Positions 8,831 through 16,251 of a stretch of DNA of 64,000 bases are shown here, in pieces. Both the position numbers and the translations under genes were made by a program. Below the pieces are notes generated by a model. It was not told where the DNA came from. It did not search any database and worked only from the letters and a program-made list of their open reading frames with translations. Numbering within the stretch: position 1 is the first letter of the stretch; every line of letters begins with the position of its first letter. The stretch lies in assembly GCF_031846345.1 (NCBI RefSeq), contig NZ_JAVRHX010000006.1:1-64000 (forward strand). The letters run 5' to 3'. Origin of the DNA: Glaciecola petra. Lineage in GTDB: Bacteria > Pseudomonadota > Gammaproteobacteria > Enterobacterales > Alteromonadaceae.

Positions 8831-10162
8831 CTATTTTTTATCACCTGATGGTATTAATACTAAATCTTGCTGCGGTGGTATCAAATATTCTGCTCCGTTT
8901 TGAGTGATTACGACCATTTCTTCAACTGAGATTGTTTTGGGGCTACCATCACTCAGTAGCCAACTATAAAAACCGTCAAAGGCAAAAGTCATTCCCTCTT
9001 GCAACACCCGCTGCGCGGCTGGACGCAGACTAGGCGACTTGGAACCTCCAAGGTTAGGACCGGTATCATGCGCGACATAGCCGACTGGATGACCGGTGCT
9101 CCACATTACGGGTAAGGAACCATTGCTTGCCATTATGGCTCTTTGCGCGGCATCAACCTCAATACCTTTTACACCCGGTTTCATTGCTTTAAATGCTGCT
9201 TCTCTGCCATTTTTTGCACCTTCCCAGTAACGCAGTATATCTGAGGGAGGCTTAGTTTCACCAGATTTTAAGACATAAGCGAAGCGCTGAATATCAGTCA
9301 CCCAAGTGTCGTGTACTCGAATGCCAAAATCTGTTTGAATAACGTCACCTGCTTGAATAATCCTATTAGTAGCATGTGAATGACCACGATCTGTTCCCGA
9401 ATTTACATTTGGGTTTTGGTCACTTGCCCATGCATCTGTGACGCCTGCCTCCGCCATTTTTTGCTTTAAAAAAGCGGCTACATCGGCATCTGTAGTTTCA
9501 CCCACTATCACATTAGCATAAGCTTCGAGCTGCCATCTTGCGGTAAGTTCAGCAGCTTGCCGCATAATCTCAACCTCTTGCGGCAGTTTTATTGCTAACC
9601 ATTGATAAACTAATTCGTCTGAATAAACTAATCGTTTTGCTAGCTTAGGCCCTAATGCTTGCGATAACTTTTTATGTTGCATGTAGCTCAGGCCATCTGC
9701 TTGTGCATTATTTTCTGAGATATTAACCGCGATGCTTTCAAAGTTTTGTTGCTTGACCATTGCTGCGGCTAAATCAATAGCAGAATCTGTTCTAGGAACA
9801 GGAATGACTTTGTTGACTATGTTTGCTTCTGCTAAAGCGGTAGCCTCGCCTATAGGAGAAAAGGCCAACGACTCAAATTTGTTATTATCAAAATAAAACG
9901 CAAAGACAGCGGTTTTTCCAGCGTTTTCGCATCCTATATGAATAGCCAACGGGTCGTTGTTATTTTCTCTACACAAAATTAGCCAAGCATCTATTTGGGC
10001 TTTTTGCATGGCGAGGGGGAGTAATTGACTTATTCTTTGTTTTCTAATTTCGAACCAAGGGTTATCGTTAGTACTATTGGCAAGTGCTGTCTGTGATATT
10101 AATAAAAGCGTTAACAAGAAACGGAGCATAAAATTTAACCCGAAATAAGAATTTATACCCAT
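8831..10162 (-). CDS. Secreted M24 family metallopeptidase (Xaa-Pro peptidase-like), paralogue A
   Basis: The 443-residue protein has a signal sequence starting most naturally at Met 12 (MLRFLLTLLLISQTALA), so translation may begin at 10129. An N-terminal creatinase-like domain (about 30-200) precedes the pita-bread fold. Candidate metal ligands are Asp in QTDFG, Asp in VTDIQ, His in STGHPVGY and Glu 414 or 415 in SVEEMVV. At the position where the family normally has a glutamate the sequence reads FAFDGF (Asp 396), an unusual substitution. A second secreted M24 gene lies at 50544-51929. The substrate may be proline-containing peptides. Confidence 0.8.
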   Translation of the reverse strand: MGINSYFGLNFMLRFLLTLLLISQTALANSTNDNPWFEIRKQRISQLLPLAMQKAQIDAWLILCRENNNDPLAIHIGCENAGKTAVFAFYFDNNKFESLAFSPIGEATALAEANIVNKVIPVPRTDSAIDLAAAMVKQQNFESIAVNISENNAQADGLSYMQHKKLSQALGPKLAKRLVYSDELVYQWLAIKLPQEVEIMRQAAELTARWQLEAYANVIVGETTDADVAAFLKQKMAEAGVTDAWASDQNPNVNSGTDRGHSHATNRIIQAGDVIQTDFGIRVHDTWVTDIQRFAYVLKSGETKPPSDILRYWEGAKNGREAAFKAMKPGVKGIEVDAAQRAIMASNGSLPVMWSTGHPVGYVAHDTGPNLGGSKSPSLRPAAQRVLQEGMTFAFDGFYSWLLSDGSPKTISVEEMVVITQNGAEYLIPPQQDLVLIPSGDKK

Positions 10163-10450
10163 CTTATCAGGTATCTAGAACATTTTGGTATCTTAAGCTC
10201 TTGGCTTTGCTCATGCTGACAAAAAACATCCAAATATTGTCATTCAGCCTTAACAATCTATACATAGATTGCTTTGGTTATGCAAACGCCTGATAGTGTT
10301 TAACAATTTTATAATTCTAATCATCAAAGATTTAATAGACAAAAGCAAAAATTGCCTGCAGTCTAATCTATAATTTAATAAATGGCTCGATGTGACCTCA
10401 AGATGCAGAACCCAGACGATGTTTTATTCTATATTGCATTATACAAGCTC

Positions 10451-10903
10451 TTAAATTCCACCACCTTGCTCCCACGCAAATAAGCCGTCTACTTCCCATA
10501 CTTTGGCTTCTTTGTTTGAAATGATAGGCCTTTCTTGCAATTGCCAATCATTAAACCCGCCTGCAACTGACCATACATTTTTAAGTCCCATTTCGCTTAA
10601 AGACTTTGCAGCCAATGCGGAACGCGCACCCGAGCGGCAGTATAAATAGATAGGATTTTCTGCTAAGTCTACTAGTGGATTCTCGCAGTTTTTTACACTA
10701 GCATGAGAGGTGATTTCCATTTCTAATACGCCTCTGGGAATATGCGTGGCGCCTGGTACCATTCCCAAAATTACTTCAGATTCTTCGCGTATATCAATAA
10801 CGATAGCGTTTTGTTTAATTGCTCGAGCAAGCGCTGCGCAGTCGCACTGCTGGATTTCTAGCTGAACATAGCTGACTAATTGTCTGCCGGTTAATAATTT
10901 CAT
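10451..10903 (-). CDS. Rhodanese-domain sulfurtransferase
   Basis: The 150-residue single-domain rhodanese has the active-site loop YCRSGARS with catalytic Cys 89, and the preceding VIDIREESEVILGMVPGATHIPRG. Rhodaneses move sulfane sulfur between persulfides, thiosulfate and acceptors such as cyanide, sulfite or thiols. The protein has no signal peptide and is cytoplasmic. AGGGAG lies seven bases before the ATG. It follows the TauE/SafE gene by 10 bases in one operon, divergent from the persulfide dioxygenase-like gene, which supports a role in sulfide detoxification. Confidence 0.88.
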   Translation of the reverse strand: MKLLTGRQLVSYVQLEIQQCDCAALARAIKQNAIVIDIREESEVILGMVPGATHIPRGVLEMEITSHASVKNCENPLVDLAENPIYLYCRSGARSALAAKSLSEMGLKNVWSVAGGFNDWQLQERPIISNKEAKVWEVDGLFAWEQGGGI

Positions 10904-10913
10904 TATAATCTCC

Positions 10914-11675
10914 CTAGTTGAAAAATTGCATAAATGAGTGAATCAGCATGCCTATAGCAGTGGCTAAAATAATATAAGCAAAGCCTTTTTTAAGGCTTTG
11001 TTGAGGTAGTCGTTTAGCAATACTTTGACCTATTAAGCTTCCCAAAATGCCGACACTGGTAAATATAAATAATGTTTTCCAGTCGAGTTCGAGCATCATC
11101 TGTGTATTGACGGCAAAATGGTTTGCAAGGCCAGCACTGGCGTTAAAAAATATTATGGTAAGACTTGTTGGCACCGCAGCACCCATTGGGAGGCGCGCCA
11201 ATGTTACTAAAGCAGGCACAATTAAAAAACCGCCACCCACGCCGACTAAACCGGTGACACCACCTAAACCAAGCCCAGTAAAACCGAGCCGAAGTTTACC
11301 GGCTTGCTTATATTGTTTTACAGGAGCTCGTTTGCTCAACATTCGCCAAGCCGCCAGCACCATAATGCCTGCCAACAAAATAAACTGTAACTCACCGCTA
11401 ATCCAATTAGAAAAGCTTGCAGCCAAACCACTGCCGACCATACCCGCTAAAGATAACCAAATAACTGCTTTGAAATTGATTTGTCCTTTACGCAAATTAA
11501 GCAAGGCCGACACTCCACTTATAACCGCTACTATAAATAAAGCGCCTACAATCGCTTGTTTTTCAGTAAAGCCCACAGCATAAACTAGCAGCGGTACCGT
11601 AATAATTGAGCCGCCTGCTCCGAGCAAGCCCAAACTTAAGCCTATAAATATGGCGCCAAACAAAATAGTTAACAA
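10914..11675 (-). CDS. TauE/SafE family sulfur-anion exporter
   Basis: The 253-residue polytopic protein shows the two halves of the TauE/SafE (DUF81) family, with LSLGLLGAGGSIITVPLLVY near the N-terminus and the related LGGVTGLVGVGGGFLIVPALV near residue 140. About eight transmembrane helices are evident. Family members export sulfite, sulfoacetate or related organosulfur anions. The start is a TTG at 11675, with GGA a few bases upstream. It is the first gene of the minus-strand arm of the sulfide module, and export of sulfite or thiosulfate formed by the dioxygenase and rhodanese is the natural inference. Confidence 0.85.
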   Translation of the reverse strand: MLTILFGAIFIGLSLGLLGAGGSIITVPLLVYAVGFTEKQAIVGALFIVAVISGVSALLNLRKGQINFKAVIWLSLAGMVGSGLAASFSNWISGELQFILLAGIMVLAAWRMLSKRAPVKQYKQAGKLRLGFTGLGLGGVTGLVGVGGGFLIVPALVTLARLPMGAAVPTSLTIIFFNASAGLANHFAVNTQMMLELDWKTLFIFTSVGILGSLIGQSIAKRLPQQSLKKGFAYIILATAIGMLIHSFMQFFN

Positions 11676-11703
11676 ATTAATTCCAAAGCCCTTTACATTG
11701 TAT

Positions 11704-11727
11704 ATTTATAATATACGATATATAAAT
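11704..11727. promoter_or_regulatory. Candidate ArsR/BigR-type operator in divergent sulfide promoter
   Basis: ATTTATA (11704-11710) and TATAAAT (11721-11727) form an inverted repeat separated by ten AT-rich bases, located between the divergent tauE-like and persulfide dioxygenase-like genes. BigR/SqrR-type repressors bind AT-rich palindromes over divergent promoters of exactly such operons, and one is encoded at the end of the plus-strand arm. A TATAAT-like element (11707-11712) lies inside it. Confidence 0.55.
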
Positions 11728-11747
11728 AGAATTGCTAGGGGTAATGT

Positions 11748-12620
11748 ATGATTTCTATAAAAACATTTTTCCATCAAGCGAGTTCAACAATAAGCTATGT
11801 GGTTTATGATGCTCAAACCCTCGATGCTATGATCATCGATAGTGCGCTTGATTATACCGCTCATTCGGGCAAGCTTTGGACTGAGTTCGCTGACCAACAA
11901 ATCGACTTTATTAAAGAGAATAAACTTAATATTCAATGGATATTAGAAACCCATGCGCATGCTGATCATATTTCTGCTGCACATTATTTACGTGCAAAAC
12001 TTAAGGGTAAAATAGCAGCAGGCTCGGGCATTAAAAAGGTTCAAAAAACCTTTATCGAGTTTTTTAATCTATCTACCGATGAAACTACTGGGCCCGAACC
12101 ACATTTTGATAAATTGTTTGAAGATGGTGACAGCTTCATGTTGGGATCTTATAAGGTAAGTGTGCTCAGCACGCCCGGCCACACCAACGATAGTGTTACC
12201 TATTTTGTAGACGATAATGCATTTGTTGGCGACACTCTATTTATGCCTGATGGTGGAACAGCTAGGTGCGATTTTCCGGGTGGCAGCGCTTCCGTTCTAT
12301 TTGAAAGCATCAAAAGATTACATGATTTACCCCGCCAAACAAAACTATGGATGTGCCACGATTATCAACCAGCTGGAAGAGAGCTCAAATATCAGTGCAC
12401 TGTTGAACAAAGCCGTGCACACAATATTCATGTTAATAAAAATGTGTCATGTGATGACTTTGTGCGATTACGAGAATCTAGAGACAAAACCTTAGATGTG
12501 CCTCGCTTATTATACCCTGCAGTGCAATTAAATATTTCCGCAGGTAGACTTCCTAAAAAAGAAGGCAAGGGCAGGCGTTACATTAAACAACCTTTATTCT
12601 TTGTAGGAGAAATTTTATGA
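11748..12620 (+). CDS. Persulfide dioxygenase-like metallo-beta-lactamase-fold hydrolase
   Basis: The 290-residue protein has the MBL metal motif THAHADH (His 69, His 71, Asp 73, His 74), His 145 in TPGHTND, Asp 162 in VGDTLF and His 204 in MCHDY. It fits the ETHE1/Blh group that oxidises glutathione persulfide to sulfite with a mononuclear iron. RCDFPGGSA, matching the RxDxxGG pattern of that group, supports this over glyoxalase II. AGGGG precedes the ATG. The stop overlaps the next start (ATGA). It heads the plus-strand arm with YeeE/YedE transporters and an ArsR repressor. Ordinary glyoxalase II activity remains a less likely alternative. Confidence 0.87.
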   Translation: MISIKTFFHQASSTISYVVYDAQTLDAMIIDSALDYTAHSGKLWTEFADQQIDFIKENKLNIQWILETHAHADHISAAHYLRAKLKGKIAAGSGIKKVQKTFIEFFNLSTDETTGPEPHFDKLFEDGDSFMLGSYKVSVLSTPGHTNDSVTYFVDDNAFVGDTLFMPDGGTARCDFPGGSASVLFESIKRLHDLPRQTKLWMCHDYQPAGRELKYQCTVEQSRAHNIHVNKNVSCDDFVRLRESRDKTLDVPRLLYPAVQLNISAGRLPKKEGKGRRYIKQPLFFVGEIL

Positions 12621-13027
12621 ATTTTATCGATTCTCTTATTGGTGGCGCTATTTTAGGCGCATCATCACTCTTATTGTTAATTGCCACCGGACGAATTGCG
12701 GGAATTTCCGGCATTATTGGCAATATGCTAACGCGTGGCGCGAATAATGGCTGGCGCTTGATGTTTCTTATTGGGTTGGCACTTGGCCCTCTGTTGGCTG
12801 CGCCATCAGGCTATATCTTGCCTGAAATTGACGCAAGTTGGTGGATGATAATTATAGGTGGTTTGCTGGTTGGTTTTGGCAGCGCTTATGGGTCTGGCTG
12901 TACAAGTGGTCATGGCATTTGCGGTATGGGAAGACTCTCGGCTCGTTCTATGACCGCTGTAGTCACGTTCATGGTAGTTGCAGCGGTCACCGTTTTTGTT
13001 ATACGTCATATTGTTGGAGGCGCGTAA
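12617..13027 (+). CDS. YeeE/YedE family sulfur transporter, first half
   Basis: The 136-residue protein has about four transmembrane helices and the YeeE/YedE signature GSAYGSGCTSGHGICGMGRLS, whose cysteines are thought to relay sulfur during thiosulfate or sulfane-sulfur uptake. It overlaps the preceding gene by four bases (ATGA) and the next by one base (TAATG), so the three are translated in a coupled series. In this arrangement the YeeE fold is split into two short proteins that probably assemble together. Confidence 0.87.
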   Translation: MNFIDSLIGGAILGASSLLLLIATGRIAGISGIIGNMLTRGANNGWRLMFLIGLALGPLLAAPSGYILPEIDASWWMIIIGGLLVGFGSAYGSGCTSGHGICGMGRLSARSMTAVVTFMVVAAVTVFVIRHIVGGA

Positions 13028-13461
13028 TGAATTATTTTTTCGCACTTTTAGCCGGCCTAGGTTTTGGTCTTGGTTTAACAATTTCAGGTATGGTTGACCC
13101 TCTTATCGTATTGGCATTTTTAGATGTCGCTGGCAAATGGGATCCGAGCCTTCTATTTGTAATGGGCGGTGCCTTAGTGGTTTTTACGCCAGCTTACCAG
13201 TTAGTAAAAACTAAAATGTCACAACCTTTGTTTGCTGAAAAATTTTATGTTCCTAGCTCTTCAGCCATCGACAAACCGCTTATTATTGGTGCAATTATTT
13301 TTGGGTTAGGGTGGGGAATTTCAGGAATTTGCCCTGGACCAGCTGTCGCCAACATTACCGGTTTTGAAGAAAAAATATTTGGGTTTATTCTTGCCATGAT
13401 TGTTGGCATGATAACGGCGAGACGAATAAAAGCGAGACGAATAAAAGCCATTAAAGGATAG
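13027..13461 (+). CDS. YeeE/YedE (DUF6691) family sulfur transporter, second half
   Basis: The 144-residue polytopic protein begins MNYFFALLAGLGFGLGLTISGM and contains LGWGISGICPGPAVANI, the second-half YeeE signature (DUF6691 type). The ATG at 13027 is chosen because GGAGG lies about eight bases upstream and it overlaps the previous stop in TAATG; the reading frame stays open further upstream but only as a shadow of the preceding gene. The C-terminus ends in a short basic repeat ARRIKARRIK that is encoded by a perfect 15-base tandem duplication at 13417-13446. Confidence 0.87.
   Translation: MNYFFALLAGLGFGLGLTISGMVDPLIVLAFLDVAGKWDPSLLFVMGGALVVFTPAYQLVKTKMSQPLFAEKFYVPSSSAIDKPLIIGAIIFGLGWGISGICPGPAVANITGFEEKIFGFILAMIVGMITARRIKARRIKAIKG
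13417..13446 (+). repeat. Perfect 15-bp tandem duplication inside YeeE-like gene
   Basis: GCGAGACGAATAAAA occurs twice in direct succession (13417-13431 and 13432-13446) and stays in frame. It adds five residues to the basic C-terminal tail and looks like a recent slippage event. Confidence 0.85.
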
Positions 13462-13471
13462 CCTTATTATC

Positions 13472-13792
13472 ATGCAAGACTTTGCAAAAATGGAAGCCAA
13501 TGCACAGCAAGCGGTAGACCTTCTGAAAACTCTAGGAAACCGCTACCGCTTGATGATTTTGTGTGTGTTGCAAGAGAAAGAGATGAGTGTGTCTGAGCTT
13601 AATAACATGATTGCAATTCCACAGTCTTCATTGTCTCAACATTTAGCATGGTTAAGGCGGGAAGCTTACGTAAAAACACGGCGCGATGCACAAACGATAT
13701 ATTATTCATTGGATAGCAACGAGGTAAGAGAAGTCATTACGGTGCTGTATAAACTCTTTTGCCAAGACGATGATGCATTGCTAGTTTCTTAA
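13472..13792 (+). CDS. ArsR-family persulfide-sensing repressor (BigR/SqrR-like)
   Basis: The 106-residue winged-helix protein has the ArsR core LLKTLGNRYRLMILCVL then ELNNMIAIPQSSLSQHLAWLRREAYVKTRRDAQTIYYSL. It contains just two cysteines, Cys 31 and Cys 97, 66 residues apart. The persulfide-sensing repressors SqrR and BigR use a cysteine pair with the same spacing, which form a sulfur-bridged link and release DNA. Together with the operon (persulfide dioxygenase-like gene, YeeE/YedE, rhodanese, TauE) this is strong evidence for persulfide sensing. The likely target is the palindrome at 11704-11727. Confidence 0.88.
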   Translation: MQDFAKMEANAQQAVDLLKTLGNRYRLMILCVLQEKEMSVSELNNMIAIPQSSLSQHLAWLRREAYVKTRRDAQTIYYSLDSNEVREVITVLYKLFCQDDDALLVS

Positions 13793-13820
13793 GCGTATAC
13801 GAGAAATTAAACTTATATAC

Positions 13821-13960
13821 TATTCAACGAAAGTGGGAATCTCCGACAACACAAGCGATGTTTAAACAACAATAGTGTTGACCTTATTGAACACAATTAG
13901 CTTTTTTCTTGTTTACTATGCTGTTTAGGGGGTTCCTGCTTTCGCAGGAATGACCTAGGA
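13821..13960. repeat. REPIN-like intergenic palindromic element, copy 2
   Basis: This is a diverged copy of the element at 51-192, in the same orientation. The left arm is eroded (TTCAACGAAAGTGGGAA). The right arm is intact (TTCCTGC-TTTC-GCAGGAA) and is followed by TGACCTAGGAT, the inverted form of the sequence flanking copy 1 on its left. The interior shares blocks such as CTGTTTAGGGGGTTCC and AACACAAGCGATGTTTAAA-like sequence with copy 1. It lies between the ArsR gene and the convergent GntR gene. Confidence 0.75.
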
Positions 13961-14054
13961 TGTTTGAAGTTTAGAGGTAAAAATCAAAAAAGTACTTTCC
14001 AACCTTAGAATGCAAATAATCGGAACAAGTAAATGACAGCTTATGCTGTTTATT

Positions 14055-14753
14055 TTAAAAGTGTTTAGCTGCGTTTTCAGTCGCTGATTCAATATGTCTT
14101 CGCATTGCTTCTCGTGCAGCAATAGGGTCGCGTGCCGCTAGTGCATCATATATGGCTTTATGTTCAGAAATAGACGGATGAATACCTTCGTCCCGTATCT
14201 GAGCTAAAAAAGACGTGCTTAATTGTGATTCATTGCGAAGCTTCCACAGCCATTGCACCACCGATTCGACAGCGCTATTTTGGCAGCTTTGGGCAATAAT
14301 TTCGTGAAAGCGCTGATCGGCTTTTTCAGACGCGTCAGGTCGTTTTTCTTCCTCTTCCATATCGATCAAGCATTGTTGAAGTTGTTTAAGCTCATCATCT
14401 CCAATCCGCAAAGCCGCTAAACCACATGCTTCAGCTTCAATGATAAGACGAATTTCGAGGATCTCAAACGGACCTATGCCTGCGTCTCCCAAAGAGATAC
14501 TTGAAGTGGGCCTTAATTGGTTAGCATAAATACCAGACCCCGAACGAATTTCTATTGCGCCGGTTAATTCAAGTGCAATCATGGCCTCGCGCACAGTTGG
14601 ACGACTTACTCCAAGTTGTTCTGCTAATTCTCGCTCAGAGGGAAAACGTTCACCGGGCTTAATAATGTCATTTTCGATCAGTTTGCGTAGTTGCTCGGCA
14701 ACTTTTACATATAAACGATCATTTTTTACCACTTCTAAGGGCAGTGACTTCAT
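14055..14753 (-). CDS. GntR/FadR-type regulator of hexuronate catabolism
   Basis: The 232-residue protein has an N-terminal GntR winged helix (about 10-75; FPSERELAEQLGVSRPTVREAMIALELTGAIEIRSGSGIYA) and a FadR-type all-helical effector domain (FCD, about 95-225) with metal-ligand candidates in LRIGDDEL, RFHEIIAQS and SEHKAIYDALAARDP. It resembles UxuR/ExuR, which sense glucuronate, fructuronate or galacturonate. It is 40 bases downstream of uxuA and presumably controls both arms of the locus. It could equally be called KdgR-like by function, though KdgR proper belongs to the IclR family. Confidence 0.85.
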   Translation of the reverse strand: MKSLPLEVVKNDRLYVKVAEQLRKLIENDIIKPGERFPSERELAEQLGVSRPTVREAMIALELTGAIEIRSGSGIYANQLRPTSSISLGDAGIGPFEILEIRLIIEAEACGLAALRIGDDELKQLQQCLIDMEEEEKRPDASEKADQRFHEIIAQSCQNSAVESVVQWLWKLRNESQLSTSFLAQIRDEGIHPSISEHKAIYDALAARDPIAAREAMRRHIESATENAAKHF

Positions 14754-14792
14754 TTTTAGGTCTCTTTTAGTAAGCAGTATGGTTACATCAAC

Positions 14793-15986
14793 TTAGCTTC
14801 TGGCCATTATAGTCGACACCGCATGAATCACGCCTCGTAATTCAGCCAAGCCTTTGAGGCGACCTGTATAACCATAACCCGGTTTTACATTGCTATCGTT
14901 GAGTTCATCATCTAAAAGATGACCATGATCTGGGCGCATTGGAATATTAATAAGTTGTTTAATATTTTCTTTTTTACGACGCGTGTTTTCTTCATCCAAT
15001 ATTGCTTGTATCAAGCCAACCATATCGTTGTCGCCATCAAGGTGATCTGACTCATAAAAGGACCCGTCGCTTTCTCGAATAACATTTCGTAAATGCACAA
15101 AATAAACGCGTGGACCAAACTCCTTTACCATTTCAACTAAGTTGTTATCGCCCCTCGCTCCATAAGAACCGGCACACATGGTTAGGCCATTAGCTGGTGA
15201 AGGACAGGCTTCAAGAAGTTGCCTAGCATCACTTGCCGTAGATACAACACGCGGAAGACCAAACAGAGAAAAGGGTGGATCATCAGGATGAATACACATT
15301 TTTGCTCCAACACTTTCAGCAACCGGAATGATTTCTTTTAAAAAGGTAAATAAATGATTTCTAAATCCTTCTGTTCCTAATTGGATGAATTCTTCAATGG
15401 CTTCTCGAATTGTCTCACGAGTATATGAACCTTCACCGCCGGGTAAACCTGCAATGATATTCTTCTCAAGTTGTGCACGTGCGTTTTCGTCCATCTGCGC
15501 AAAAGATTTTTCAGCTTTTGCAATGACTTCTGAAGAGTATGATTCTCTTGCACCAACCCGCTCTAAAATAAAAATATCGTAGGCAGCAAAGTCTGTCATT
15601 TCAAAGCGCAAAGCATGGCTCTTATTTGGCAATTGATACATTAAATTAGTACGTGTCCAATCAACGACTGGCATAAAGTTGTAGCAGATTGTGTAAATGC
15701 CACACTCTGCGGCGTTAACAATAGATTGCTTATAATTTTCTATGAGCGTCTGGTAATTGCCGCTGCGGGTTTTAATATTATTGTGTACAGGAATGCTTTC
15801 TATCACTTCCCATACTAAACCTTCTTTTTCTATCAAGGCTTTGTGTGCTTCAATTGCTTGCTTCGTCCAAAGTTCACCTGTTGCAACATCATGCAACGAA
15901 CTAACAATACCAGTTGCACCAGCTTGTTTAATTCGGGTCAAACTTATTGGGTCACTAGGACCAAACCAACGCCACGTTTCTATCAC
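14793..15986 (-). CDS. uxuA: Mannonate dehydratase
   Basis: The 397-residue protein (E. coli UxuA 394) opens with METWRWFGPSDPISL-type sequence and contains TRSGNYQTLIENYKQS, MCIHPDDPPFSLFGLPR, the catalytic/metal region MCAGSYGARGDNN, VHLRNVIRE and MRPDHGHLLDDE. It dehydrates D-mannonate to 2-keto-3-deoxy-D-gluconate, using Fe2+ or Mn2+. It is transcribed away from the beta-helix/kduI operon and followed by the GntR regulator. Its partner UxuB is encoded at 21028-22536. Confidence 0.96.
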   Translation of the reverse strand: MIETWRWFGPSDPISLTRIKQAGATGIVSSLHDVATGELWTKQAIEAHKALIEKEGLVWEVIESIPVHNNIKTRSGNYQTLIENYKQSIVNAAECGIYTICYNFMPVVDWTRTNLMYQLPNKSHALRFEMTDFAAYDIFILERVGARESYSSEVIAKAEKSFAQMDENARAQLEKNIIAGLPGGEGSYTRETIREAIEEFIQLGTEGFRNHLFTFLKEIIPVAESVGAKMCIHPDDPPFSLFGLPRVVSTASDARQLLEACPSPANGLTMCAGSYGARGDNNLVEMVKEFGPRVYFVHLRNVIRESDGSFYESDHLDGDNDMVGLIQAILDEENTRRKKENIKQLINIPMRPDHGHLLDDELNDSNVKPGYGYTGRLKGLAELRGVIHAVSTIMARS

Positions 15987-16104
15987 AACAAATCCTTATA
16001 TATTCAAATAAGTACACTACAGCTCAATTGCTTTTGAAGATAGTTTGCAAGCTTTAGAAAGCCTAATTATCCTCGCTTTCGATCGCATTAGCTTGTTTGT
16101 CTTT

Positions 16105-16161
16105 TTGACATATGATAGAAACATAGGTTAAATTGTCAAGTGGTAAGGCCAATATTTGACA
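16105..16161 (+). promoter_or_regulatory. Promoter and candidate GntR operator for the uronate operon
   Basis: A consensus -35 TTGACA (16105-16110) is followed after 17 bases by TTAAAT (16128-16133). Just after it lies TGGTAAGGCCA (16141-16151), close to the TGGT-N-ACCA style of FadR-type operators, and TGTCAA (16134-16139) is inverted as TTGACA at 16156-16161. A repressor bound there would cover the transcription start. Its position between the two arms fits the adjacent GntR regulator. Confidence 0.5.
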
Positions 16162-16251
16162 CTAAGACTCCCAGTTGTGACAGGTGATGACTGGTGTTCT
16201 CAAACCCATATGTCGAGGTTCGTGTTGTTAAGTAGCGATTTAAGAAAAATA

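Noticed and set aside
12806..13081. Minus-strand frame of 91 codons opposite the YeeE genes
   Set aside because: It is a shadow of two well-supported, translationally coupled genes on the plus strand.
16156..16251. N-terminal extension of the beta-helix protein from TTG 16156
   Set aside because: The start lies inside the promoter/operator region, and only the later ATG at 16252 opens a signal peptide.
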